A stretch of DNA of 64,000 nucleotides from Anoxybacillus tengchongensis. Its GTDB lineage: Bacteria; Bacillota; Bacilli; Bacillales; Anoxybacillaceae. The stretch lies in the NCBI RefSeq assembly GCF_014201585.1, contig NZ_JACHES010000011.1, forward strand, positions 1 through 64,000, read 5' to 3'. The notes beneath the pieces were generated by a model. That model worked only from the letters and a program-made list of their open reading frames with translations. It did not search any database and was not told the DNA's origin. The position numbers were made by a program, and so were the translations under genes. Of this stretch, positions 35,198-47,154 are shown piece after piece. Position 1 is the stretch's first letter; each line of letters starts with the position of its first letter.

Positions 35198-36145
35198 CTT
35201 TCATTTTACTACAGATCAAGCAAAGATTCAAAAACAATATGCAGCCATTTTCTTTTTTGTTTCTGCCCAGCTGTCACAAATTCAATTCTATCTTCAACGT
35301 CGCAATCGTCATTTGGCGAAACAAGAAGACGCGGTGATCATTGCCATTCATCTTTTGGGAAAGTTGCTTGGCTTCTCTTCCGAACGTGCATGGCATCGCT
35401 TTGTGGAGGGAAATTTATTTACCGATGGGCAGTTTATCGAACGTTCTCGATACAATCGCCGTTGCCGAGCGCTGCGCTTTGCGATCAAATGGATTCGTCA
35501 TGAACTAGCGAAACGTGGTCAACACCATGCCTATGCGGTAGTAGATAGTATGCCAATCGAGTTGTGCCATGCCGCAAGAGTGTACCGTGTCAAACGATTC
35601 CGAGGGATCGCGGACATCGGACTTTGTACGTCGAAAAAGCAGTGGTACTATGGGTTTAAGTTTCATCTTCAAGTGACCGACCAAGGACTACCTATGGGAT
35701 ACGTGGTAACGGAGGCGTCCTGTCACGATCGAACCGCAGCGGAAACCGTCATGACTCAAATTCCTCACCCCTATAACTTGGGTGACAAAGGATTCATCAG
35801 TAGCGAATTGCAAAAAAAGTTGTATAAAGCGTACCAAATCGCTTTTTGGACTCCATCTCGCAAAAATCAGAAACACCGCCCATCGGCATCATGGGAGAAA
35901 TGGCTCAAACAAAAGCGTAAAGTGATAGAAACGGTGTTCTCCGTCCTCGTTGACCAGTATCGTATGACAGAAATTCGTGCTCATTCGATTTCAGGGTTTG
36001 AAGTGGCACTAGATGGCATATTGTTGGTGTATTCGCTTGTCACACTCGGGCTAGTTGAGCGCTAGCGCTCAACTAGCACCACGGGTTATTAATAGATAAT
36101 GAAGAACTAGTACTACTACATGAACATTTCTGGGGGAGAAAAATA

Positions 36146-36601
36146 ATGAAAAGGCAATTTAGAAGGCTTATTTTAGTTGCTACCCTAGCACTAACTGCTA
36201 CTCTGTTATTAGATGGTTTTTTTGGATCGTTAATTACTACTGAAGCTAGTACGCTCCCGAAACGAGTATATAAAGAGGGGAATGTAACAATTACAGTTAC
36301 TCCTGCAGTAGGGAGTTCAATAGCAAAATTAAGCAATTCAAAATCAAAAATTGCTCCACTTGATACGATTGTCCGAGGAAATAAAGAAATGTATGGTACA
36401 GTGACGATGACAGTTACGTACGATCGAAATCTAACGACTAAGACTTCTACTATTACGGGGATTTATTCTTTAGAAAACACTGATTCTTACTTAAAATTAA
36501 TTGATAAATGGTATACCTCTAGTGTTGCACAAGCCGACTATTATGACTCTTTTCATAAATTGTATGTAACAATTAGAATTACCAAAGAAGAATGTAATTA
36601 A
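36146..36601 (+). CDS. Small secreted protein B, unknown function
   Basis: 151 residues, ATG behind gggggag. Basic N-terminus, hydrophobic segment (LILVATLALTATLLLDGFFG) and cleavage near TTEAS. Mature part about 115 residues, Thr/Ser/Lys-rich and beta-prone (NVTITVTPAVG; GTVTMTVTYDRN), with a single Cys next to the C-terminus (KEECN). Not recognised; similar in layout to protein A at 32976, from which it is separated by the IS982/IS66 insertion. The insertion may have cut it from its promoter. Confidence 0.65.
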   Translation: MKRQFRRLILVATLALTATLLLDGFFGSLITTEASTLPKRVYKEGNVTITVTPAVGSSIAKLSNSKSKIAPLDTIVRGNKEMYGTVTMTVTYDRNLTTKTSTITGIYSLENTDSYLKLIDKWYTSSVAQADYYDSFHKLYVTIRITKEECN

Positions 36602-36813
36602 AGCGTTGATTATATAATTCGTAAAGCGTTTAACTTCATTTTTTTGACTGTGGGGCTAATCTAGAGGCGTGAGTACGTCTTGGATTAGCCCCTTGCATTT
36701 CCGTAAAACAAAACGATTTACTGTTCGTCGCTTGACATCTGAAAAGTAATGATTGACTATGTTATATATGCGGTTCATCTCATTGTTTGGCTAAAATAGT
36801 TAAAAAAATGTTA
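36602..36813. other. Intergenic region upstream of the met promoter
   Basis: No gene seen. One long hairpin GGGGCTAATC / GATTAGCCCC (36652-36692), with a 21-nt loop and only a weak T tail, may end transcription of secreted protein B. Confidence 0.45.
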
Positions 36814-36843
36814 TTGACACTGTCCTTCTTTCAATGATATACT
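36814..36843 (+). promoter_or_regulatory. Promoter of metNPQ
   Basis: TTGACA, 18-bp spacer, TATACT, about 70 bp upstream of the SAM riboswitch. Confidence 0.7.
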
Positions 36844-36910
36844 CACATTCGTAGTTCAAAAAGATTCTTAAGTGTATTAAAACGTTAACTGAATAAAGCG
36901 TTTAAAAGCG

Positions 36911-37016
36911 CTCTTATCAAGAGAGGTGGAGGGATGTGCCCGATGAAACCCGGCAACCGTCAGCGCTGCTGAAATGGTGCCAATTCACACAAAGCGTTTG
37001 CTTTGAGAGATAAGAG
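36911..37016 (+). promoter_or_regulatory. SAM-I riboswitch (S-box)
   Basis: CTCTTATC at the 5' end pairs with GATAAGAG at the 3' end (P1). Conserved core: AGAGGTGGAGGGA, GCCCGATGAAACCCGGCAACC, and ATGGTGCCAATTC. When SAM is abundant, the downstream terminator should form and shut off metNPQ. Confidence 0.95.
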
Positions 37017-37033
37017 ACAGAATGGATGATGAC

Positions 37034-37067
37034 GCCTTTCTGTTCTCTTGAGCAGAAAGGCTTTTTT
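37034..37067 (+). terminator. Riboswitch expression-platform terminator
   Basis: GCCTTTCTG / CAGAAAGGC perfect stem followed by TTTTTT. Confidence 0.9.
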
Positions 37068-37087
37068 CATGGAAGGAAGGTGACAGC

Positions 37088-38116
37088 ATGATTACTTTAT
37101 CAAACGTAACGAAAGTATACAAAGCAGCAAGTGGACATGTGACGGCGGTTGATCATGTAAACTTGCATATCGAACAAGGAGAAATTTTCGGCATCATCGG
37201 TTATAGTGGAGCAGGGAAGAGTTCGCTCATTCGGCTATTAAATGGATTAGAAAAGCCGACGAGCGGTGAAGTGATTGTTGATGGGAAAGATATGGGGAAA
37301 ATTAGCGGAAAGCAGTTGCGTCAAGCGCGCCAACAAATCGGGATGATTTTCCAACATTTTAATTTACTTTGGTCGCGAACGGTGCGTGAAAACATTGCTT
37401 TTCCGTTAGAAATTGCAGGCGTGCCGAAAGAAGAACGAATGAAACGCGTCGATGAACTCGTTCAACTTGTCGGTTTGCAAGGGAGAGAACATGCGTATCC
37501 GTCACAACTGAGCGGAGGACAAAAGCAGCGCGTCGGCATTGCGCGCGCATTAGCGAACAACCCGAAAGTGTTATTATGTGATGAAGCAACGTCGGCGCTT
37601 GATCCACAAACGACCGATTCAATTTTAGATTTGCTTGTTGATATTAACAAACGCCTCGGCTTAACGATCGTATTAATTACACACGAAATGCACGTTATTC
37701 GTAAAATTTGTGATCGTGTAGCGGTAATGGAAAACGGAAAAATTGTCGAAATGGGCGAAGTGCTTCACGTGTTCCGTAAGCCAGAACAACCGATTACGAA
37801 ACGATTTGTTCAGCAAGTCACAGAGCCGGAGGAAACAAAAGAAGCGATGTTGCATCTTCTTGAACGTTATCCGAACGGGAAAGTCGTTCAACTTACGTTT
37901 GTCGGCGAAGCGGCTGAGCAGCCGCTCATTACACAACTTATTCGCCAATTCGATTTGAATATAAATATTTTACAAGGGAAAATTTCACAAACGCATCACG
38001 GTTCATACGGGGTGTTGTTCATTCACTTAGATGGTGCGAATGAAGAAATTGAGCGAGCGCTCGCTTTTATTCGCCAGCAAGAAGTTGAAGTGGAGGTGTT
38101 GGCGAATGTCCAATGA
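37088..38116 (+). CDS. metN: MetN, methionine ABC transporter ATPase
   Basis: 342 residues, ATG behind ggaaggtgac. Walker A GYSGAGKSS, signature LSGGQKQRVGIARAL, Walker B LLCDEATSALDP; C-terminal NIL/ACT-like domain (about 265-342) that in this family senses methionine. Controlled by the SAM riboswitch upstream. Overlaps metP by 11 bp. Confidence 0.96.
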   Translation: MITLSNVTKVYKAASGHVTAVDHVNLHIEQGEIFGIIGYSGAGKSSLIRLLNGLEKPTSGEVIVDGKDMGKISGKQLRQARQQIGMIFQHFNLLWSRTVRENIAFPLEIAGVPKEERMKRVDELVQLVGLQGREHAYPSQLSGGQKQRVGIARALANNPKVLLCDEATSALDPQTTDSILDLLVDINKRLGLTIVLITHEMHVIRKICDRVAVMENGKIVEMGEVLHVFRKPEQPITKRFVQQVTEPEETKEAMLHLLERYPNGKVVQLTFVGEAAEQPLITQLIRQFDLNINILQGKISQTHHGSYGVLFIHLDGANEEIERALAFIRQQEVEVEVLANVQ

Positions 38117-38774
38117 ACTATTTCCGAATGTCGTTTGGGAAAAAATATGGGCGGCAACGATGGAAACGTTGTATATGACCGCTATTTCTGTTGTAGCAAC
38201 ATTTGTGCTCGGTATTTTACTTGGGTTGTTGTTGTTTCTAACGTCTAAGGGAAACATATGGGAAAATCGTTTGATTAACGGTGTGATCGCATCGTTCGTC
38301 AATATTTTCCGTTCCATCCCGTTCATTATTTTAATTATTTTGCTCATTCCGTTTACAAAGCTCGTTGTCGGCACGATTCTTGGAGCGAATGCTGCGCTAC
38401 CAGCGCTTATTATTGGTGCTGCACCGTTTTATGCACGCATGGTTGAAATTGCGCTTCGTGAAATTGATAAAGGTGTCATTGAAGCGGCAAAAGCGATGGG
38501 AGCGACGACGACAACAATCATTTGGAAAGTGCTTCTTCCAGAAGCGCTCCCTGCCCTTGTATCTGGGATTACGGTAACAGCGATCGCGCTCGTTGGTTAC
38601 ACAGCGATGGCAGGAGTTGTTGGTGCTGGGGGGCTTGGAAACTTAGCGTATTTAGAAGGATTTCAACGCAACAATAACGACGTCACGTTTGTTGCGACAG
38701 TGCTCATTTTAATCATCGTCTTTATTATTCAGTTTATTGGTGACTTTGTCACTTCTAAAATAGATAAACGATAA
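38106..38774 (+). CDS. metP: MetP (MetI-type), methionine ABC permease
   Basis: 222 residues from ATG 38106, inside the end of metN. Five to six membrane helices and the ATPase-contact loop EAAKAMGATTTTIIWKVLLPEALPAL. Motifs NIFRSIPFIILIILLIPFT and GVVGAGGLGNLA match the MetI family. Confidence 0.95.
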   Translation: MSNELFPNVVWEKIWAATMETLYMTAISVVATFVLGILLGLLLFLTSKGNIWENRLINGVIASFVNIFRSIPFIILIILLIPFTKLVVGTILGANAALPALIIGAAPFYARMVEIALREIDKGVIEAAKAMGATTTTIIWKVLLPEALPALVSGITVTAIALVGYTAMAGVVGAGGLGNLAYLEGFQRNNNDVTFVATVLILIIVFIIQFIGDFVTSKIDKR

Positions 38775-38791
38775 AAAGGAGGAAGAAACAG

Positions 38792-39616
38792 ATGAAAAAA
38801 TGGATTTCTCTACTTGTTGTTGCAATGGTTGTTTTAGCGCTTTCTGCTTGCGGAAAAAGCGAAAGTGCGGAAGAAAAGACGAATAAGCTTGTCGTTGGGG
38901 CATCAAACGTGCCACATGCGGAAATTTTAGAACAAGCAAAACCGATTTTAAAAGAAAAAGGTATTGAATTAGAAATTGTGACATTCCAAGATTACGTATT
39001 ACCGAACAAAGCGTTAGCAGATAAAGAGTTAGATGCAAACTATTTCCAACACATTCCTTATTTAGAAGCACAAATGAAAGAACATGGCTATGACTTTGTA
39101 AATGCTGGTGGCATTCATATTGAGCCAATCGGCGTATACTCTAAAAAATATAAAAGCCTTGAAGAGCTACCAAACGGTGCGAAAATTATTATGAGCAACT
39201 CGGTTGCTGACCACGGTCGCATTTTATCGATGCTTGAAGAAAAAGGGTTAATTAAGTTAAAAGAAGGTGTCGACAAAACGAAAGCAACTGTTGATGATAT
39301 CGTTGAAAATCCGAAAAATTTAGTGTTTGAAGCAGATGTCGAAGCAGGATTGCTTCCACAAGTATATAAAAACAACGAAGGAGATGCAGTATTAATTAAC
39401 GCAAACTATGCGTTAGATGCTGGTTTAGATCCAGCAAAAGATCCGATTGCGGTTGAATCGCCAGAAAACAACCCATATGTGAACATTATTGCCGTTCGCA
39501 AAGGTGACGAAAAACGTAAAGAAATTCAAACGCTTGTAGAAGTATTGCAATCAAAAGATATTCAAGACTTCATTTTACAAAAGTATAATGGCGCAGTTAT
39601 TCCAGCGACAAAATAA
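38792..39616 (+). CDS. metQ: MetQ, methionine-binding lipoprotein
   Basis: 274 residues, ATG behind aaaaggagg. Lipoprotein signal with lipobox LSAC (Cys20). NlpA family: LVVGASNVPHAEILEQAKPIL, DYVLPNKALADKELDANYFQHIPYL. Binds methionine outside the membrane for MetNP. Confidence 0.96.
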   Translation: MKKWISLLVVAMVVLALSACGKSESAEEKTNKLVVGASNVPHAEILEQAKPILKEKGIELEIVTFQDYVLPNKALADKELDANYFQHIPYLEAQMKEHGYDFVNAGGIHIEPIGVYSKKYKSLEELPNGAKIIMSNSVADHGRILSMLEEKGLIKLKEGVDKTKATVDDIVENPKNLVFEADVEAGLLPQVYKNNEGDAVLINANYALDAGLDPAKDPIAVESPENNPYVNIIAVRKGDEKRKEIQTLVEVLQSKDIQDFILQKYNGAVIPATK

Positions 39617-39642
39617 GGATGTCCAATCGGGCATCCTTTTAT
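39615..39642 (+). terminator. Terminator of metNPQ
   Basis: AAGGATG / CATCCTT stem followed by T residues. Confidence 0.75.
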
Positions 39643-39687
39643 ATTTTTTGAAAAACGACGCATGATAAAAAGGAAGGAGGAGTGCAT

Positions 39688-40032
39688 ATGTCGATGGAAC
39701 AATTTTTGCACGAATATAAGCAAGGGTTAGGAACGTTTACGCAACATATGCCGAAAGTTGGGCAAACGTTTAACGCGTTTACAGAAGCATGTTTTGCAGA
39801 AGGTGAGTTGTCGAAAAAAGAAAAGCAATTGATCGCATTAGGCATTAGCGTCGCCAAACAAGATGAATATTGCACCATCTATCATACGAAAGGGTGCATT
39901 GATGAAGGAGCGACAGAAGAAGAAATATTTGAAGCGTGCGCCGTTGCGGCTGCTTTAGCGGGTGGAGCGACGATGAGCCAAGCGGTTACGCTCGTTCGGC
40001 AATGTGTTGATGAATTTACTCGCATGCATTAA
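39688..40032 (+). CDS. yurZ: Carboxymuconolactone-decarboxylase-family protein YurZ
   Basis: 114 residues from ATG 39688, spaced 5 bp from aaggaggag; the in-frame GTG at 39682 is rejected. AhpD-like helical fold: [40 protein letters not shown]. It has Cys in CTIYHTKGC instead of the usual EYCxxxH-type CxxC, so peroxidase activity is uncertain. Between metQ and suf as in B. subtilis. Confidence 0.85.
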   Translation: MSMEQFLHEYKQGLGTFTQHMPKVGQTFNAFTEACFAEGELSKKEKQLIALGISVAKQDEYCTIYHTKGCIDEGATEEEIFEACAVAAALAGGATMSQAVTLVRQCVDEFTRMH

Positions 40033-40061
40033 AAGGATAGGGAGGTCTCCTATCCTTTTTT
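40031..40061 (+). terminator. Terminator after yurZ
   Basis: AAAAGGATAGG / CCTATCCTTTT perfect stem and T run. Confidence 0.88.
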
Positions 40062-40215
40062 ACATACGTGATTAAGCGAACAAACTTTAGAAACAAAAAA
40101 GTATCAAAATGCTTGCAATAAGGTTGCTAATACTTTTCATCTGTTATAAAATTGTAATGAGAATAAAATGAGAATTACGTTTTATGAATATAAGTGAAAC
40201 TGGAGGTATTTTTTT

Positions 40216-40995
40216 ATGGCAACATTAACGATTAAAGATCTTCACGTTGCAATTGACGGAAAAGAAATTTTAAAAGGTGTTAACCTTGAAATTAAAGGCG
40301 GCGAGTTTCATGCAATTATGGGACCGAACGGAACAGGAAAATCGACATTATCTGCGGCCATTATGGGTCATCCAAAATATGAAGTAACAAAAGGAAGCAT
40401 TACATTAGATGGTCAAGATGTATTAGAAATGGAAGTAGACGAGCGTGCTCGTGCTGGGTTGTTTTTAGCGATGCAATATCCGAGCGAAATTAGCGGTGTG
40501 ACAAATGCCGACTTCTTGCGTTCAGCGATTAATGCGCGTCGTGGAGAAGGAAACGAGATTTCATTAATGAAATTTATTCGTCAACTAGATGAAAAAATGG
40601 CGTTTTTAGAAATGAATCCAGATATGGCGCATCGTTATTTAAATGAAGGATTTTCAGGCGGAGAGAAAAAGAGAAATGAAATTTTGCAATTAATGATGTT
40701 ACAACCGAAAATTGCAATTTTAGATGAAATTGACTCAGGTCTTGACATTGATGCATTAAAAGTTGTTGCAAAAGGTGTTAATGAAATGCGTAGCAGCGAC
40801 TTCGGCTGTTTAATCATTACGCACTATCAGCGTTTATTAAACTATATTACACCAGATTATGTGCATGTCATGATGCAAGGACGTATTGTAAAATCTGGTG
40901 GTCCAGAGTTAGCACAACGTCTTGAGGCGGAAGGATACGATTGGATTAAAAAAGAGCTAGGCATTGAAGATGAAGTCGTTGAGCAAGAAGCGTAA
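40216..40995 (+). CDS. sufC: SufC, Fe-S assembly ATPase
   Basis: 259 residues, ATG behind ctggaggt. ABC-type ATPase: Walker A GPNGTGKST (about 36-44), signature FSGGEKKR, Walker B AILDEIDSGLDID. Soluble; forms the SufBC2D scaffold complex. First gene of sufCDSUB, the essential Fe-S cluster system of Bacillus. Confidence 0.97.
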   Translation: MATLTIKDLHVAIDGKEILKGVNLEIKGGEFHAIMGPNGTGKSTLSAAIMGHPKYEVTKGSITLDGQDVLEMEVDERARAGLFLAMQYPSEISGVTNADFLRSAINARRGEGNEISLMKFIRQLDEKMAFLEMNPDMAHRYLNEGFSGGEKKRNEILQLMMLQPKIAILDEIDSGLDIDALKVVAKGVNEMRSSDFGCLIITHYQRLLNYITPDYVHVMMQGRIVKSGGPELAQRLEAEGYDWIKKELGIEDEVVEQEA

Positions 40996-41013
40996 GCGTT
41001 AGGAGGATTTGTG

Positions 41014-43965
<2,952 letters not shown>

Positions 43966-43988
43966 TCATAAAAAAGGAGGCGAACGAG

Positions 43989-45386
43989 ATGGCGAAAAAA
44001 ATGCCAGAAATCGGTGAATATAAGTACGGTTTCGCCGATAAAGATGTATCTGTTTTCCGTGCTGAGCGCGGATTAACGCGCGAAATTGTAGAAGAAATTT
44101 CGCGCATGAAAAATGAACCAGAGTGGATGCTCGAATTTCGCTTAAAAGCGTTAGATATTTTTTACAGCATGCCGATGCCACAATGGGGCGGCGATTTATC
44201 AAGTTTAGATTTCGATGAAATTACGTATTACGTCAAACCATCGGAAAAATCCGGTCGTTCTTGGGATGAGGTGCCGGAAGAAATTAAAGCAACGTTCGAT
44301 AAGCTCGGTATTCCAGAAGCAGAACAAAAATATTTAGCTGGGGTATCGGCGCAATACGAGTCAGAAGTTGTATACCATAACATGAAAGAAGACCTAGAGA
44401 AACTAGGTGTCATTTTTAAAGATACAGACTCGGCGTTAAAAGAAAACGAAGATTTATTTCGCGAGCATTGGGCGAAAGTCGTTCCGCCGACAGATAATAA
44501 ATTTGCGGCACTGAACTCTGCCGTTTGGTCTGGTGGTTCATTCATTTACGTGCCAAAAGGTGTAAAAGTCGACACACCGTTGCAAGCGTATTTCCGCATT
44601 AACTCGGAAAATATGGGACAATTTGAACGGACGTTAATTATCGTTGATGAAGGGGCGCATGTTCATTATGTGGAAGGCTGTACAGCGCCTGTCTATACGA
44701 CAAACTCACTTCATAGCGCAGTCGTTGAAATTATCGTGAAAAAAGGTGCGTATTGCCGTTATACGACGATTCAAAACTGGGCAAACAACGTCTTTAACCT
44801 TGTGACAAAGCGTGCCGTTTGCGAAGAAAACGCAACGATGGAATGGATCGATGGAAATATCGGTTCAAAATTAACGATGAAATACCCAGCAGTCATTTTA
44901 AAAGGAGAAGGCGCGCGTGGTTTGACACTTTCGATTGCGATTGCTGGCAAAGGACAACATCAAGACGCAGGTGCAAAAATGATCCACTTAGCGCCTAATA
45001 CGTCATCGACGATCGTATCAAAATCAATTTCGAAACAAGGTGGAAAAGTCACATATCGCGGTATCGTTCATTTTGGACGGAAAGCGGATGGCTCTCGCTC
45101 AAATATTGAGTGCGACACGCTCATTATGGATAATCAATCGACATCTGATACGATTCCATACAACGAAATTTTAAACGACAACATTTCGCTTGAGCATGAA
45201 GCAAAAGTGTCGAAAGTATCAGAAGAACAACTATTTTATTTAATGAGTCGCGGAATTTCCGAGCAAGAAGCGACAGAAATGATCGTCATGGGCTTTATTG
45301 AGCCGTTTACGAGAGAATTACCGATGGAATACGCCGTTGAAATGAACCGCCTCATTAAGTTTGAAATGGAAGGTAGTATTGGTTAA
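43989..45386 (+). CDS. sufB: SufB, Fe-S scaffold subunit
   Basis: 465 residues, ATG behind aaaggaggcga. Standard Suf[59 protein letters not shown] and [21 protein letters not shown]. Builds Fe-S clusters with SufCD. Last suf gene. Confidence 0.97.
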   Translation: MAKKMPEIGEYKYGFADKDVSVFRAERGLTREIVEEISRMKNEPEWMLEFRLKALDIFYSMPMPQWGGDLSSLDFDEITYYVKPSEKSGRSWDEVPEEIKATFDKLGIPEAEQKYLAGVSAQYESEVVYHNMKEDLEKLGVIFKDTDSALKENEDLFREHWAKVVPPTDNKFAALNSAVWSGGSFIYVPKGVKVDTPLQAYFRINSENMGQFERTLIIVDEGAHVHYVEGCTAPVYTTNSLHSAVVEIIVKKGAYCRYTTIQNWANNVFNLVTKRAVCEENATMEWIDGNIGSKLTMKYPAVILKGEGARGLTLSIAIAGKGQHQDAGAKMIHLAPNTSSTIVSKSISKQGGKVTYRGIVHFGRKADGSRSNIECDTLIMDNQSTSDTIPYNEILNDNISLEHEAKVSKVSEEQLFYLMSRGISEQEATEMIVMGFIEPFTRELPMEYAVEMNRLIKFEMEGSIG

Positions 45387-45391
45387 TCAAC

Positions 45392-45431
45392 AGCTGATGA
45401 TCTGCGTGCGGCAGATCATCGGCTTTTTTTG
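45392..45431 (+). terminator. Terminator of the suf operon
   Basis: AGCTGATGATCTGC / GCAGATCATCGGCT stem and seven T residues. Confidence 0.9.
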
Positions 45432-45464
45432 TATGTTATGGTAAGATAAATGTAGGTGATGCAT

Positions 45465-46313
45465 ATGATTTATGTCGGATTAACGGGATGGGGCGACCAT
45501 GACAGTTTATATCCGTCGCGGCTTGCGTCAAAAGATAAGTTACAAGCGTATGCCGCTCATTTTCCAACCGTTGAGGTCGATGCGTATTTTTATGCGATTC
45601 AGCCACGCCAAAACGTTGAAAAATGGACGATGGAAACACCGGAATGTTTTCAATTTATCGTTAAAGCGTATCAAGGAATGACGGGTCATCAACGTGGTGA
45701 TATTCCGTATGCAAATAAAGATGAGATGTTTACAGCATTTTTACAATCGATTGAGCCGTTTCAGCAGGCACATAAGCTTGGGATGGTATTATTCCAATTT
45801 CCACCGTGGTTCGATTGTCAAAAAAAGCATGTTCACTATTTGCGTTGGTGTCGGGAGCGAATGGGAGATGTCCCTGTGGCGCTTGAATTTCGCCATCAAT
45901 CGTGGTTTTCGCCTTCCTTTTACGAAAAGACGTTACGCTTTATGGAAGAAGAACGATGGATTCATAGCATTTGTGACGAACCGCAAGCAGGGGAAGGATC
46001 GGTACCGACCGTTCTTCATCCAACTGATGCGCATAAAACACTCATTCGTTTACATGGCCGAAATGTAGCTGGCTGGAATAAACGAGATGATGAAAATTGG
46101 CGTGCCGTTCGTTATTTATATCGATACAATGAGCAAGAGTTACAAGAATGGGTACAGCATATTCGCACGTTACAAACGAAATGTGAACACATGTACGTTT
46201 TATTTAACAATAACTCGGGTGGAGATGCCGCTCATAATGCAAAGCAGCTCCTGCGGATGTTAGACATTGAGTATACGAACTTAGCACCGCGGCAATTAGA
46301 CTTATTTTCATAA
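45465..46313 (+). CDS. yunF: DUF72-family protein YunF
   Basis: 282 residues from ATG 45465 (aggtgat just upstream). TIM-barrel-like DUF72: IYVGLTGWGDHD, FPTVEVDAYFYAIQP, LFQFPPWF, VALEFRHQSW and MYVLFNNNSGGDAAHNA. Biochemical role unknown. Confidence 0.9.
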   Translation: MIYVGLTGWGDHDSLYPSRLASKDKLQAYAAHFPTVEVDAYFYAIQPRQNVEKWTMETPECFQFIVKAYQGMTGHQRGDIPYANKDEMFTAFLQSIEPFQQAHKLGMVLFQFPPWFDCQKKHVHYLRWCRERMGDVPVALEFRHQSWFSPSFYEKTLRFMEEERWIHSICDEPQAGEGSVPTVLHPTDAHKTLIRLHGRNVAGWNKRDDENWRAVRYLYRYNEQELQEWVQHIRTLQTKCEHMYVLFNNNSGGDAAHNAKQLLRMLDIEYTNLAPRQLDLFS

Positions 46314-46325
46314 TGGGGGATGAAA

Positions 46326-47144
46326 ATGGAATATATATTTCTTTTAGTGATCGGCTTTTTAGCAGGAACGATCGGAAGCCTTGTCGGTTTAGGGGGAGGG
46401 GTGATTATCGTTCCCACGCTTCTTTTTTTAAGCGCGGCCCATGTATTGCCAGCCATTTCACCACAAGTAGCGGTTGGCACATCGCTTGTCGTTATTATTT
46501 TTAATGGGTTATCATCAACTTTAACATATATGAAGCATAAAATGGTGGACTATAAAAGCGGTTTATTTTTCTTCATCGGCAGTGGGCCAGGTGCAATGCT
46601 TGGTGCATGGGTGAATCAACATGTGCATATACAACATTTTTCGCTTTATTTCGGATTATTTTTAATTGCTGTTTCGTTTTTGCTTATGCTTCAATCTCGG
46701 CTATCACCGTCCAGCAGACGTACGTTTCCTGTTGTACGGACATACGTTACGAATGAAGGAGAGGAAGTGACGTACGGGTATCATCCGCTCATCGCCACAT
46801 TTATTGCATTTGTTGTTGGATTCGTCGGCGGGTTTTTCGGCATTGGTGGTGGATCGCTTATGGTGCCTGCGATGATTTTATTGTTTTTGTTTCCTCCCCA
46901 CGTAGCCGTTGCTACATCGATGTTTATCGTTTTTTTATCTTCCATTGTTAGTTCACTAACTCATGTGCTTATAGGAAATGTTGCATGGACATTTGCGCTT
47001 TCGCTTATTCCGGGCGTATGGATTGGAGCGAAATGTGGAGCATGGTTTAATCGACGATTAAAAGGAAAAACGGTCGTAACGCTATTGCGAATTGTGCTTA
47101 TTTTACTCGGTGTTCGTTTAATTATGCAAGGGCTCGGATTGTAA
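46326..47144 (+). CDS. yunE: TauE/SafE-family transporter YunE
   Basis: 272 residues from ATG 46326, spaced from GGGGG. About eight membrane helices in two repeats, each with GxGGG (GSLVGLGGGVIIVPTL; GGFFGIGGGSLMVPAM). The family exports sulfite or organosulfonates; substrate here unknown. Confidence 0.9.
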   Translation: MEYIFLLVIGFLAGTIGSLVGLGGGVIIVPTLLFLSAAHVLPAISPQVAVGTSLVVIIFNGLSSTLTYMKHKMVDYKSGLFFFIGSGPGAMLGAWVNQHVHIQHFSLYFGLFLIAVSFLLMLQSRLSPSSRRTFPVVRTYVTNEGEEVTYGYHPLIATFIAFVVGFVGGFFGIGGGSLMVPAMILLFLFPPHVAVATSMFIVFLSSIVSSLTHVLIGNVAWTFALSLIPGVWIGAKCGAWFNRRLKGKTVVTLLRIVLILLGVRLIMQGLGL

Positions 47145-47154
47145 AAAGAAAGGT

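Larger units (their letters stand above)
33569..36065 (+). pseudogene. IS982-family transposase, split by IS66
   Basis: Starts ATG 33569 (behind aaaggag) with MQEHFH and is cut at 33587; it resumes at 35206 with FTTDQAKIQKQY and runs to 36065. Joining the two parts gives exactly 293 codons in frame. The long downstream frame (from 35313) holds the DDE core: AYAVVDSMPIELC, YYGFKFHLQVTDQGLP, NLGDKGFIS, KRKVIETVFSVL. Inactive as it stands. Confidence 0.9.
33467..36086 (+). mobile_element. IS982-family element interrupted by an IS66-family element
   Basis: Ends are inverted repeats ACTCGTGGTGCTAG (left) and ACCCGTGGTGCTAG (right, reverse strand). Flanking 8-bp direct repeats TATTAATA at 33459-33466 and 36087-36094 are identical. 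Without the nested IS66 and its extra duplication the element is about 1.0 kb, the usual IS982 size. Confidence 0.88.
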
